64,000 bases of DNA from an uncultured Flavobacteriaceae bacterium (GTDB lineage Bacteria; Bacteroidota; Bacteroidia; Flavobacteriales; Flavobacteriaceae), in contig CAJXVT010000006.1 of NCBI GenBank assembly GCA_913062575.1, positions 1-64,000 of the forward strand. The letters are read 5' to 3'. Below, one piece after another: positions 35,475-42,802 of this stretch. A program made the position numbers and the translations under genes. Position 1 is the first letter of the stretch. Each line of letters starts with the position of its first letter. Below the pieces are notes generated by a model. It saw only the letters and a program-made list of their open reading frames with translations, was not told where the DNA came from and searched no databases.

Positions 35475-35501
35475 GACTGCTACTTTTAAATAAAGGTTAC
35501 A
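35475..35501 (-). promoter_or_regulatory. ECF sigma-type promoter of the DUF6249 gene
   Basis: On the minus strand TGTAACC (35495-35501) is followed by exactly 17 nt and GTC (35475-35477). The same element with the same spacing precedes the sigma gene and the S12 hydrolase at 37714. Confidence 0.75.
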
Positions 35502-35539
35502 AAAAAAGGAATTTTTTTTATTATACTTATTATAAGTGA

Positions 35540-35712
35540 AATAGCGTGATATTGAGAAACCTCTATTTTACTTACCTCTCCGCTACGGTCGAGATGATAG
35601 ATGCGGTTGAGACGACAAACCTTGTTCTTTAAAATGAAGTGTAGCGTAATTGAGAAACTTCTGCTTTACCTCTTTATATATAGATCTCTCAGCTAGAGTA
35701 GAGATGACAAAT
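35540..35712. repeat. Two tandem copies of a degenerate REP-like element
   Basis: Copy 1 (about 35540-35620) and copy 2 (about 35634-35712) both read roughly tgaa-n-tagcgt...attgagaaac-ttct-tttac-ctct followed by cta-g-t(a)gagatga and a gacaa end. This is the style of 'gagatctctcgac...gagatgaca' dispersed intergenic elements of Flavobacteriaceae. Both copies are decayed, and the role is unknown. Confidence 0.5.
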
Positions 35713-35751
35713 ATGCTCAAAAGGACAATTATTGCATTTAATGAAAAAAAC

Positions 35752-35778
35752 TGTAACCTTTTTTATATATTATAGGTC
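35752..35778 (+). promoter_or_regulatory. ECF sigma-type promoter of the sigma/anti-sigma operon
   Basis: TGTAACC (35752-35758), 17 nt, GTC (35776-35778). The ATG follows 10 nt later, implying an almost leaderless mRNA. It supports autoregulation. Confidence 0.75.
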
Positions 35779-35788
35779 AAAGATAATA

Positions 35789-36373
35789 ATGGCCAACAAA
35801 ACTGACGAAAACTATATTGAGTTAACCTTAAAAGGAGATCCTAATGCTTTTGCTTTTCTAGTAGAAAAGTATAAGGACATGGTATTTACGTTGGCCGTAA
35901 AAATGGTAAAGAGTAGAGAAGAAGCAGAAGAAGTCTCTCAAGATGCATTTATAAAAGCATATAAGTATTTACCTAAGTTTAAAGGGGATTCGAAATTTTC
36001 TACTTGGTTGTATAAAATTGCCTACAATACAAGTTTAGATGCCATTAAAAAGAAATCGAATTCTTATAATAATGTGGCTATTGATGAAATTACAATCAAC
36101 TATATTTCATCTGTAGAAACTATTTTAGATGGCATAGAAAGAGAAGAGCGCGCAGAAGTAATAAACGATTGTTTAGAACAGCTGCCAGAAGAAGAGAAAG
36201 CAATTTTATTGTTTTTCTATTTTAAAGAGTTAAGTTTGAAAGAAATTGTAGAAGTTACTTCTATGAGTGAAGCAAACGTAAAAGTAAAATTACACAGAGC
36301 TCGTAAGAAACTATTGAGCATTGTGAAAAATACAGTAGAACCAGAGTTAATTAGTCATTATGGGAGAAAATAA
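35789..36373 (+). CDS. ECF-type RNA polymerase sigma factor
   Basis: The 194-aa protein has sigma region 2 at residues 15-85 (FLVEKYKDMVFTLAVKMVKS...AEEVSQDAFIKAYKYLPKF, with the region 2.4 KFSTWLYKIAYN). It has sigma-70 region 4 at about 125-180 (LPEEEKAILLFFYFKELSLKEI; MSEANVKVKLHRARKKL). The start at ATG 35789 (MANKTDEN) avoids a leader that would overlap the promoter. A 14-nt overlap with an anti-sigma-like membrane gene follows. Its own upstream element is shared by two neighbours, so autoregulation and a small regulon are likely. Envelope stress is a plausible signal. Confidence 0.93.
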   Translation: MANKTDENYIELTLKGDPNAFAFLVEKYKDMVFTLAVKMVKSREEAEEVSQDAFIKAYKYLPKFKGDSKFSTWLYKIAYNTSLDAIKKKSNSYNNVAIDEITINYISSVETILDGIEREERAEVINDCLEQLPEEEKAILLFFYFKELSLKEIVEVTSMSEANVKVKLHRARKKLLSIVKNTVEPELISHYGRK

Positions 36374-36773
36374 ACATATTGAAGAAATTGATGCTTTTGC
36401 AAAAAAGTATATCAAAGAGATTCCAGTTGAATCTCCTTCAGTAAATTTTACGGCAAATTTAATGAATACAATTTCTCAGTTACAAACAGAGAAAACAATT
36501 GTATACAAACCATTAATTTCTAAAAAAGGATGGTTTGTTGTTGTTGCAGCAGTCATTGCTGTAGTTCTTATTTCTTTTAAATCTAGTAAAGAAAGTATTT
36601 TCACTATGCCAGAAATAAATCTATCATTTTTAGAGAAGTTTAGCTTTTCTGGAGTTTTTGAAAGTGTTAGTGTTTCTACATCAACATTATATTTAGCAAT
36701 TTTATTTTCTGTATTGATTTTTATTCAAATATTCTATTTAAAGGGGTATTTCGAAAAACAAATTAATAGTTAA
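36360..36773 (+). CDS. Anti-sigma-like membrane protein
   Basis: The 137-aa protein has a cytoplasmic N-terminal part (residues 1-56) that begins HIEEIDAFAKKYIKEIPVES, as in FecR/RseA-like partners of ECF factors, followed by TM1 (about 57-73) and TM2 (about 107-127). It overlaps the sigma gene by 14 nt, the standard sigma/anti-sigma arrangement, so it probably binds the sigma factor until an envelope signal releases it. It has no recognised anti-sigma domain that I can name. It is convergent with the propeller protein gene, 2 nt apart. Confidence 0.8.
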   Translation: MGENKHIEEIDAFAKKYIKEIPVESPSVNFTANLMNTISQLQTEKTIVYKPLISKKGWFVVVAAVIAVVLISFKSSKESIFTMPEINLSFLEKFSFSGVFESVSVSTSTLYLAILFSVLIFIQIFYLKGYFEKQINS

Positions 36774-36775
36774 TC

Positions 36776-37627
36776 TTATTCTGAAACCAACGCGAGTTTA
36801 GTTCCTTTTTCATTGACAATAATTCGAGAAATATTTTTGTGCTTTTTAGCTGAAAATGTATGAAAGACACTCCATGTTTTATCCGTTGCAGGATTAAATT
36901 TCATCAAGGTGTTATTTATTGCTAATAACAGTGTGCCATCTGGCAACCAGCAAACATCTTCTTTATTGCCAATAGAATTGATAATACTGCTTGTTTCTCC
37001 AGTTTTAGGATTTAGCATTCTAATCTCCCAATCTTCTTTTGCTTTACTAATATAGCTTACGAATCTTGTATTCGGAATTTTATGTACAGATCTACCTACT
37101 TTTTTCTGAATTGTTCTATTTCTTTTCGATTTTAGCTCGCTAAGAATTAAATCTAAATCTTTACCAACAATCACAACATTAATGGCAGTGTTCTTTTTAT
37201 ACCACATTGGATAGGCTACTTTTAAATCGGCAATCAATTCTGTGCTTTTTCCTGTTTTAGAATTATATTTATAAAAACGTTGTAAACCATCATTATCTAG
37301 TCTTACAGCAGAAATATCTTTAGAATTCGGAATACGTTGTGGAGAATATTCTCCACCATTTGGTGTATCATTTAAAAACTTTATTTCACCAGTATTCATA
37401 TTATATTTGGCAATATCGGTTAGCTTATCTCTGGTTGATGAAAAAACAATTGATTTACTAGAGTAAAAATGAGGCTGGCTGTCATAGCCAGGATTGTTGG
37501 ATATGTTTATACCACTCGTAATTGCATAATTTCCATTGTCATTAGACAGGTTATAGAGATATACTTCTGTGTTTGATTGTGAAAATGCAATAGTTGTTGT
37601 AAGTAGTAAGAAAACTAGTTTTTTCAT
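36776..37627 (-). CDS. Secreted TolB-like beta-propeller protein
   Basis: The 283-aa protein has a signal peptide ending at AFSQ (about 17). WD40/PD40-type repeats follow: HFYSSKSIVFSSTRD near residue 50, YSPQRIPNSKDISAVRLD near 95, RFVSYISKAKEDWEIRMLN near 190 and EDVCWLPDGTLLLAINNT near 225. Such six-bladed propellers in Bacteroidota are periplasmic, often of unknown ligand. Not co-directional with the sigma operon, and I see no ECF element before it. The short gap to the S12 gene suggests independent regulation. Confidence 0.8.
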   Translation of the reverse strand: MKKLVFLLLTTTIAFSQSNTEVYLYNLSNDNGNYAITSGINISNNPGYDSQPHFYSSKSIVFSSTRDKLTDIAKYNMNTGEIKFLNDTPNGGEYSPQRIPNSKDISAVRLDNDGLQRFYKYNSKTGKSTELIADLKVAYPMWYKKNTAINVVIVGKDLDLILSELKSKRNRTIQKKVGRSVHKIPNTRFVSYISKAKEDWEIRMLNPKTGETSSIINSIGNKEDVCWLPDGTLLLAINNTLMKFNPATDKTWSVFHTFSAKKHKNISRIIVNEKGTKLALVSE

Positions 37628-37659
37628 TGAGAATAGATTTCTTCAAATATAGTAAAAAG

Positions 37660-37692
37660 AAAAACCTCTTAGTTCTACTAAGAGGTTTTTTA
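37660..37692 (-). terminator. Intrinsic terminator of the S12 hydrolase gene
   Basis: The perfect stem AAAAACCTCTTAG / CTAAGAGGTTTTT around a 5-nt loop is flanked by A and T runs. It lies 22 nt past the stop of the hydrolase at 37714-38778. Confidence 0.9.
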
Positions 37693-37713
37693 GATTGAAT
37701 AGTATTTCTAGAA

Positions 37714-38778
37714 TTATTCTATAACTATTTTAGTAATATCTCTTGTTAATTGAGTTGGAGAAATACAATCGCAATTAGTTAAGATTACTACATAAGTCCC
37801 TTTGCTTGGTATGTACACTCCCATAGATTTGTATCCGAAAATACTACCTCCATGTTCATAAGAAACCTCATTGTTTATGGTTTTAATATTCCAACCATAG
37901 CCATAATTTATTTTCTCTCCGTTGTTTAACGTATAATTAGTATAGGCTTTTTGAAGTATTTCTTTTCTCAATAGTTTGTTTGTTATTAATGCTTGTTGCC
38001 AAAGATTTAAATCATCAACAGTAGATGTTAATGAACCGGCAGCATAAGGTAATGTATAGCTGATAAACATTGCGTTTTGGTATCCGTTTCTGTTATGATA
38101 ACCAGAAGCTCTATTTTTTATTAGTTTAGACTGGCTATTATAGGTAGAATTCTTCATGCTCAATTTGTCAAAAATATGTTGTTGAATAAATTCAGCATAA
38201 GAAAGACCAGAAATTTTTTCGATGATGTAGCCTAAAATAATATATCCCGAATTGTTGTATTTGTATTTTTCTCCTGGATTAAAATCAACAGGCTCATTTT
38301 TAAAGAAATTGATCAATTCTAAAGGAGTCATATCATTTCTTGCTACAGCAAATAATTTTTTTATTCGTGTGTAACTTTTAATTCCAGAAGTATGGTTTAA
38401 TAAATGATGTACGGTTATTTTTTGTCCATGAGTTGGGTAATCTGGAATGAATTTTGTGATTTCATCTTCCAGACTAATTTTACCTTGCTCTACTAACATC
38501 AATATAGAAACTGCTGTAAATTGTTTGGTCATGGAGCCAATTTCAATTCGGTTTTCTGGTGTCATCTTTACATTTAACTCAAGATTTGCTAATCCAAAAG
38601 CTTTGCGATACGTTGGTTTTCCTTTTTCTGATATAAGTACTACTGCACCTGTAGTATTTGCTTTGAGCTTTTCGTTTAAGAGTTTGTCTATTTTTGCTTC
38701 TTTAGTTTGAGAATATCCTATAGAGATAAAAGCTAATGTAATTATGAACACTATGCTTTTTGTTATTTTTTGTTTCAT
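37714..38778 (-). CDS. Secreted S12-family serine hydrolase, minimal form
   Basis: The 354-aa protein has a signal peptide ending at GYSQ (residue 24). It has S82-x-x-K85 (IGSMTK), the Tyr motif YNN (YKYNNSGYIILGY) and the third motif HGG (SYEHGGSIFG). Near the end is a conserved TNCDC pair of cysteines. It is closely similar to the hydrolase at 42803-44158 (shared KQFTAVSILML, LLNHTSGIK, TSTVDDL, TNC-C) but lacks that enzyme's C-terminal domain. An ECF-type promoter (38808-38834) precedes it, tying it to the neighbouring sigma factor. Confidence 0.88.
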   Translation of the reverse strand: MKQKITKSIVFIITLAFISIGYSQTKEAKIDKLLNEKLKANTTGAVVLISEKGKPTYRKAFGLANLELNVKMTPENRIEIGSMTKQFTAVSILMLVEQGKISLEDEITKFIPDYPTHGQKITVHHLLNHTSGIKSYTRIKKLFAVARNDMTPLELINFFKNEPVDFNPGEKYKYNNSGYIILGYIIEKISGLSYAEFIQQHIFDKLSMKNSTYNSQSKLIKNRASGYHNRNGYQNAMFISYTLPYAAGSLTSTVDDLNLWQQALITNKLLRKEILQKAYTNYTLNNGEKINYGYGWNIKTINNEVSYEHGGSIFGYKSMGVYIPSKGTYVVILTNCDCISPTQLTRDITKIVIE

Positions 38779-38807
38779 CTTGGTTTTTACTGTTTGTTTT
38801 CAGGTAA

Positions 38808-38834
38808 GACCTAGGCTGTATTGGTTAGGTTACA
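38808..38834 (-). promoter_or_regulatory. ECF sigma-type promoter of the S12 hydrolase gene
   Basis: On the minus strand TGTAACC (38828-38834), 17 nt, GTC (38808-38810), 29 nt before the ATG. Spacing is identical to the two elements flanking the sigma gene. Confidence 0.72.
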
Positions 38835-38904
38835 GAATACAGGGTGTAGTTTAAATGCAGGCTGATTTTTGTGTTCAAATAATTTTATTTGGTAAACTCA
38901 AAAA

Positions 38905-38964
38905 TGTAAAGTATATTTGTCATAACGAAAAGTAAATTTTACATAATATAAAATATATTTGTCA
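38905..38964 (+). promoter_or_regulatory. Repeated operator and promoter boxes of the membrane protein/XRE pair
   Basis: Two 18-bp direct repeats, TGTAAAGTATATTTGTCA (38905) and TATAAAATATATTTGTCA (38947), differ at 2 positions and start 42 bp apart (four helical turns). Between them is an 11-nt palindrome GTAAATTTTAC (38932-38942). Each repeat contains a perfect TATATTTG box. It is a likely autoregulatory operator. Confidence 0.55.
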
Positions 38965-38967
38965 ATT

Positions 38968-39417
38968 ATGAACACGAGAAAAATAATAGAGTGCGAACAA
39001 AGACGTTTTGGGAAAATTATAAATTTTAGATTGTCATCTAAATTTATGAAAGTTGGAATTACACTAGGAGCATTGTCTATTGTGATGATGCTTGTTAGAA
39101 AATTTGCTCTCGAAGGAGATACCGATTGGTTAAAGTTGTTATTGCAAAAGACATTGTTAGTCGGGTTGCTAATTATGTCTATATCAAAAGATAAAGAAGA
39201 AGATGAAATGGTTATTACATTAAGATCACAATCTTATGCTATTGCATTTGTTATTGGTGTTGTATATGCATTGGTAATGCCGTATGTTGAGTTTGGTGTA
39301 GATAGCGTTATAGGATCAAATGTTTCTGAATTTAAAAATTTAGGTGATTTTCAAGTACTATTATTTATGTTGATGATTCAACTGATGTTTTTTCATAGTT
39401 TAAAACGTTTTAGATAA
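38968..39417 (+). CDS. Membrane protein paired with XRE regulator
   Basis: The 149-aa protein has a short basic cytoplasmic N-terminus and about four hydrophobic segments (residues 28-43, 55-72, 88-105 and 128-142). The loop KDKEEDEMVITLRSQSYA lies between helices two and three. The stop overlaps the ATG of a small HTH gene (1 nt, TAATG). This two-gene arrangement resembles membrane-protein/XRE modules that control envelope responses. ATG 38968 is preferred to an upstream TTG. It is divergent from the S12 hydrolase. Confidence 0.72.
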   Translation: MNTRKIIECEQRRFGKIINFRLSSKFMKVGITLGALSIVMMLVRKFALEGDTDWLKLLLQKTLLVGLLIMSISKDKEEDEMVITLRSQSYAIAFVIGVVYALVMPYVEFGVDSVIGSNVSEFKNLGDFQVLLFMLMIQLMFFHSLKRFR

Positions 39418-39617
39418 TGGTAAATACAATTAAAGTAGAACGCGCTATATTAAATCTAACACAAGACGATTTAGCTAAGAAAATAGGAGTTTCTAGGCAG
39501 ACTATCAACTCAATTGAAGCCAATAGATATGTGCCTTCTACAGTCTTAGCATTAAAACTATCTGACGTTTTTGGAAAACCTGTAAATGAGTTTTTTAAAC
39601 TTTCTAATGAAGATTAA
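39417..39617 (+). CDS. Small XRE-family regulator
   Basis: The 66-aa protein is a single HTH_3/YozG-like domain (MVNTIKVERAILNLTQDDLAKK; GVSRQTINSIEANRYVPSTVLALKLSDVFGKPVNEFF region). Being only a DNA-binding unit, it probably acts as a dimer and is coupled to the preceding membrane protein by an overlapping start. It is the likely binder of the repeats at 38905-38964. Confidence 0.88.
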   Translation: MVNTIKVERAILNLTQDDLAKKIGVSRQTINSIEANRYVPSTVLALKLSDVFGKPVNEFFKLSNED

Positions 39618-39618
39618 T

Positions 39619-40470
39619 TTATAGTTTTTCTTGTAGAGCTTTTCTCCAATAATAGATTCCAAACACAAAAGTAACAATAGCAAACATAACTCCGTATTCG
39701 CCAAGCCAATGTTCAGAACCTTCAACATTTGTTGTTAGTTTTGGAAAGATTTTCTGAATATAGACATTGCTAGCTGCGTGAAATAGTACTGCTGGCCATA
39801 CACTTTTAGATTTAAAAGTATAGTAGGTCATTATAAATGACATAGAGACAATAACTACATAAAAAGTAGTCATTTCAAGAGCAATGTTACCGCCATAATA
39901 TACAATTAATGGCCAATGCCACGTTGCCCAAACAATTCCGCTAAATATAGAAACCCAAGTAAAAGAAAGTACTTTTCGTAATTCGAAAATAAAGAAACCG
40001 CGCCAACCAATTTCTTCTCCTAACGTAGTTGCCATTGCTCTAACAACACTAACGGTTCCTACTAGAACAATCGCAATAATTAATGCGATAGTTGTGTTTA
40101 AAGTACCAATACCCATTAGCCCAATTTCTGTAGCCCAAGTAACAATTGTTTCTTTAGTTGCAATGTTGCCATATCCTAATAACCAAATTGCTGCATAAGT
40201 AATAGTTGCATAAAGTGCAGGGATAAAATATGACATACGAATGTGTTTCCAGTCTCCCCAATTCCAATGTAGAGAAGAGATTTTTCTCCCTTTTATTTTT
40301 AAAGTCAGAAATGCAGCCAAAGCTGGACACCACATTAAAGCGCCAATGTAAATCCTTGATGGATATAAATTGACAATTGCATAATGAAACACTGCACTAA
40401 AAAGCGTTACAATAACTAGAAAAATTGAGATTGTACTTAAAGCTTCTTTACGTTCTAATTTACTTTGCAT
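39619..40470 (-). CDS. CPBP-family intramembrane metalloprotease
   Basis: The 283-aa protein has about eight hydrophobic helices. The ABI/CPBP active-site motifs are present: EEIGWRGFFIFEL (EExxxR) near residue 152, ATWHWPLIVY (the H motif) near 180, and LFHAASNV near 232. Members cleave or process peptides in the membrane (CAAX-prenyl or bacteriocin-like). The stop is 1 nt from the XRE stop on the other strand. The EthD gene lies 50 nt upstream on the same strand. Confidence 0.88.
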   Translation of the reverse strand: MQSKLERKEALSTISIFLVIVTLFSAVFHYAIVNLYPSRIYIGALMWCPALAAFLTLKIKGRKISSLHWNWGDWKHIRMSYFIPALYATITYAAIWLLGYGNIATKETIVTWATEIGLMGIGTLNTTIALIIAIVLVGTVSVVRAMATTLGEEIGWRGFFIFELRKVLSFTWVSIFSGIVWATWHWPLIVYYGGNIALEMTTFYVVIVSMSFIMTYYTFKSKSVWPAVLFHAASNVYIQKIFPKLTTNVEGSEHWLGEYGVMFAIVTFVFGIYYWRKALQEKL

Positions 40471-40520
40471 ATACTAATTTTTAAAGAAGACGAGGTAGAT
40501 TTATTATTGTAACAATAATT

Positions 40521-40844
40521 TTAAACCATTGCTTTACTTAGTTGAACAACAGGCTCTATGTTTGTGTAATTTGGAACGTCTGCCATAATCTGTGCGGCAT
40601 TTGGTCCGAATGAGTTTTGAAAAGATTCCATAGTGTCAAAATAGAGATTCCCCATGGCAATAAAAGTTGCTGGATCACCAGGTGCTCCGCCACCAAGACC
40701 TTCTTCTACAGATGCTCCTTTAACAGCATCGCCTAAAAGTTCTGCAACCATTGGTATGTGCTTGTTACAATAATAATCCATATCAAATTTTTTTCCTTCT
40801 TGATTTGGGTAGAATACGCTTAATTTAATCATGCCTGGTTTCAT
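40521..40844 (-). CDS. EthD-family protein
   Basis: The 107-aa protein is a dimeric alpha+beta barrel typical of EthD: MIKLSVFYPNQEG, FDMDYYCNKHIPMVAELLGD near residues 21-41 and YFDTMESFQNSFGPNAAQI near 69-87. EthD proteins are small accessory proteins, often linked to ether or aromatic degradation or carried as orphan genes. The start could be at ATG 40844 or 40832 (MIKL). No catalytic neighbours; function unassigned. Confidence 0.85.
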   Translation of the reverse strand: MKPGMIKLSVFYPNQEGKKFDMDYYCNKHIPMVAELLGDAVKGASVEEGLGGGAPGDPATFIAMGNLYFDTMESFQNSFGPNAAQIMADVPNYTNIEPVVQLSKAMV

Positions 40845-40891
40845 ACTTTATTATTTTGAGTTGTTTATTTCTTAAAGATAGAAAAAACTTT

Positions 40892-41419
40892 TCAGTGTGA
40901 GTCATTGTATTCTAAATACAATATGTGATTTGGGTTTGTGTGAGCTGCTGATATTCTAAAATCATATTTTCCAACAATTTCAAAACCTCTTTTGATGTAA
41001 AAATCGATGGCTCGTTTGTTTTCTACCCAAACAGCTAACCAAATACCTTGTTGGTTGTGTTGCTTAGAAAATTCAATATTAAAATTGAATAACTCTTTGC
41101 CCAATTGCAAACCATAAAACTCTTTGAGTAAATACAATCTACTCATATAGGTTATATTTTCTGAAGAAATGTTTTTGTTTGTGGTATTGAGTGTAATTTT
41201 AGAATACCCAGCCAATTTAGTGTCATGATAAATCAAATAATAATGATTGTCTTGATTTGACAACTCTGTTACAAAGTTAGCTTCACTAAAATTGTCTGCT
41301 ACATAATTGTCTATCTCTTCTTCGGATGCCGAATGTCCATGAGCTGTTAAAAAAGCTTCTTTGGCAATTGGAGCTAGTTGTTTGGCGTCTTGAAGTGTGG
41401 CTTTGGTGATTTTGATCAA
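40892..41419 (-). CDS. GNAT-family N-acetyltransferase
   Basis: The 175-aa protein has the GNAT fold: ITKATLQDAKQLAPIAKEAFL (alpha1), YYLIYHDTKLAGYSKI (beta), MSRLYLLKEFYGLQLGKELF with the acetyl-CoA loop near 92-111, and WLAVWVENKRAIDFYIKRGFEIVGKYDFRI. The substrate is unknown. It is the last gene of the run that starts with the S12 hydrolase at 42803-44158, 12 nt after the small membrane protein gene. Confidence 0.88.
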   Translation of the reverse strand: MIKITKATLQDAKQLAPIAKEAFLTAHGHSASEEEIDNYVADNFSEANFVTELSNQDNHYYLIYHDTKLAGYSKITLNTTNKNISSENITYMSRLYLLKEFYGLQLGKELFNFNIEFSKQHNQQGIWLAVWVENKRAIDFYIKRGFEIVGKYDFRISAAHTNPNHILYLEYNDSH

Positions 41420-41431
41420 AATAAAATTGTA

Positions 41432-41710
41432 TTAAACTATCTCAGGATAAAAACCTTCAGCAATTGCACCAACAGACAGCGCAATCCATAGTAGAAATAC
41501 TGCCAGTATAATTTTTAATAGATAATGTATAGAGATGCCAAATTTCTTTTTGATATAATGATTTGTGGTTGGGATGTATAAAAATGAAACCAGCATAAAC
41601 GCAATTCCTAAATAAGGATCATTTCCTCTTAGAATATTTAAAACACCGATGATGAAAATTACAAATCCTACAGCCCAGCTTATCGAATTTAAAAGTGATT
41701 TTTTGCTCAT
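41432..41710 (-). CDS. Small membrane protein
   Basis: The 92-aa protein has three hydrophobic segments (residues 10-25, 31-47 and 65-88). No family recognised. It is co-directional with the XRE-membrane regulator upstream (48 nt) and the GNAT gene downstream, so it probably belongs to that operon. Confidence 0.65.
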   Translation of the reverse strand: MSKKSLLNSISWAVGFVIFIIGVLNILRGNDPYLGIAFMLVSFLYIPTTNHYIKKKFGISIHYLLKIILAVFLLWIALSVGAIAEGFYPEIV

Positions 41711-41758
41711 GTTTTTATGATTTAGTGCATACTAATTTACATATTTTTTGCTACAGTT

Positions 41759-42334
41759 TTATCTTAGTAATTTAATTTTTGGAAAATAGTGCACACTTTT
41801 ACCTGATGTTATTCTAACAGTATTTATAGTAATACTTAAAAAATTATAGATATACAGAACTACTATTACAACTATAAAGGTGCTCATTGTAATTCCTTTA
41901 ATAAGCTCTAAACGAGCAGAAATAAACAGAACAATTGGAATGAAAAAGAGCATGATGCTCCAGCTTATTTGAAAATTAATCAACGCTTTCGCATTGCTAT
42001 TGATGTTCTTTATTTTGTCTTTTTTTGTAGTCCAAAGTATAAAAGGAATTAATATACCTAGTAGTGGAAAAAAAATAAAGGATAAGGCAGACAGATTTAA
42101 AAAAGTCAAATACCTAGCATCTTCTTTGATGGCCCAATCTATAAGTTCGTCTGAGTTTACCTGTAAAGCATCTGCCAACCTTTTAAGAGAATCTCCATTA
42201 GGGTTGCTTTCTCCTAATTCTATACGCTGAATGGTTCTTCTGCTCAATCCAGATTCTTCTGCTAAAGTTTCTTGAGACATGCCTCTTTTTAATCGGAACT
42301 CTTTTACTTTGATGGCGATGTAACTTTTATTCAT
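41759..42334 (-). CDS. XRE-family regulator with C-terminal membrane helices
   Basis: The 191-aa protein has an N-terminal HTH_3 at residues 8-62 (KRGMSQETLAEESGLSRRTIQRIELGESNPNGDS region). A short linker leads to four hydrophobic segments from residue 77, as in the gene at 25385-25990. It is probably membrane-tethered. It is in the operon S12 hydrolase, 148-aa membrane protein, regulator, small membrane protein, GNAT (all minus strand, gaps of 5-48 nt). Confidence 0.86.
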   Translation of the reverse strand: MNKSYIAIKVKEFRLKRGMSQETLAEESGLSRRTIQRIELGESNPNGDSLKRLADALQVNSDELIDWAIKEDARYLTFLNLSALSFIFFPLLGILIPFILWTTKKDKIKNINSNAKALINFQISWSIMLFFIPIVLFISARLELIKGITMSTFIVVIVVLYIYNFLSITINTVRITSGKSVHYFPKIKLLR

Positions 42335-42350
42335 TCTTTTTAGGATTAAA

Positions 42351-42797
42351 TTATTTTACTGATTTGGCTTTGTACTTCATAATAGCAATTGTTATGGAAC
42401 CAACTAGAAAACCAGGAATAGTTTGAACCAAGGATCCATAAAACAATTGACCAACTAGCGCTTGTGTCCAATTATCAAATATGTCATAATGACTTCCTAA
42501 ATTATAGGTTTTGGTTATCCACCAAAGTATAAATACAGGAATTCTAGAAATAGGAGAGAAGATGACCAAACTCAATAATAGAATTAGTAATGAACTCTTC
42601 TGTTTATATAATTTAATGCCCCAATAAATAGAGAAGCCCAAAGTTAACCAGAGTAAGCCGATAATAAAAATAACATTTTCTGATAGCCCAATCTTTTCTA
42701 AAGTAAAACGAACAGGTGTTAGAAATAGCGCAATTAGTATAGGAAGTTTCGCGTTCTTTGAGGCAATTCTAAAAGGAGTGTATTTATTTTTAGTCAT
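42351..42797 (-). CDS. Membrane protein of unknown function
   Basis: The 148-aa protein has about four hydrophobic helices (residues 18-34, 41-60, 70-92 and 112-138). It lies 5 nt after the S12 hydrolase gene and 16 nt before the XRE regulator gene. I recognise no family. Its operon position suggests a sensor or transport role linked to the hydrolase. Confidence 0.65.
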   Translation of the reverse strand: MTKNKYTPFRIASKNAKLPILIALFLTPVRFTLEKIGLSENVIFIIGLLWLTLGFSIYWGIKLYKQKSSLLILLLSLVIFSPISRIPVFILWWITKTYNLGSHYDIFDNWTQALVGQLFYGSLVQTIPGFLVGSITIAIMKYKAKSVK

Positions 42798-42802
42798 AAT
42801 CT

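Larger units (their letters stand above)
35425..35788. other. Divergent intergenic region with ECF promoters and tandem repeats
   Basis: Between the DUF6249 gene and the sigma gene lie two ECF promoter elements (35475-35501 minus, 35752-35778 plus) and two degenerate repeat copies (35540-35712). No RNA gene is seen. Confidence 0.6.

Noticed and set aside
35425-35788. A small RNA gene in the DUF6249/sigma intergenic region
   Set aside because: The region is explained by two ECF promoters and degenerate tandem repeats; no stable RNA-like fold with promoter and terminator is seen.
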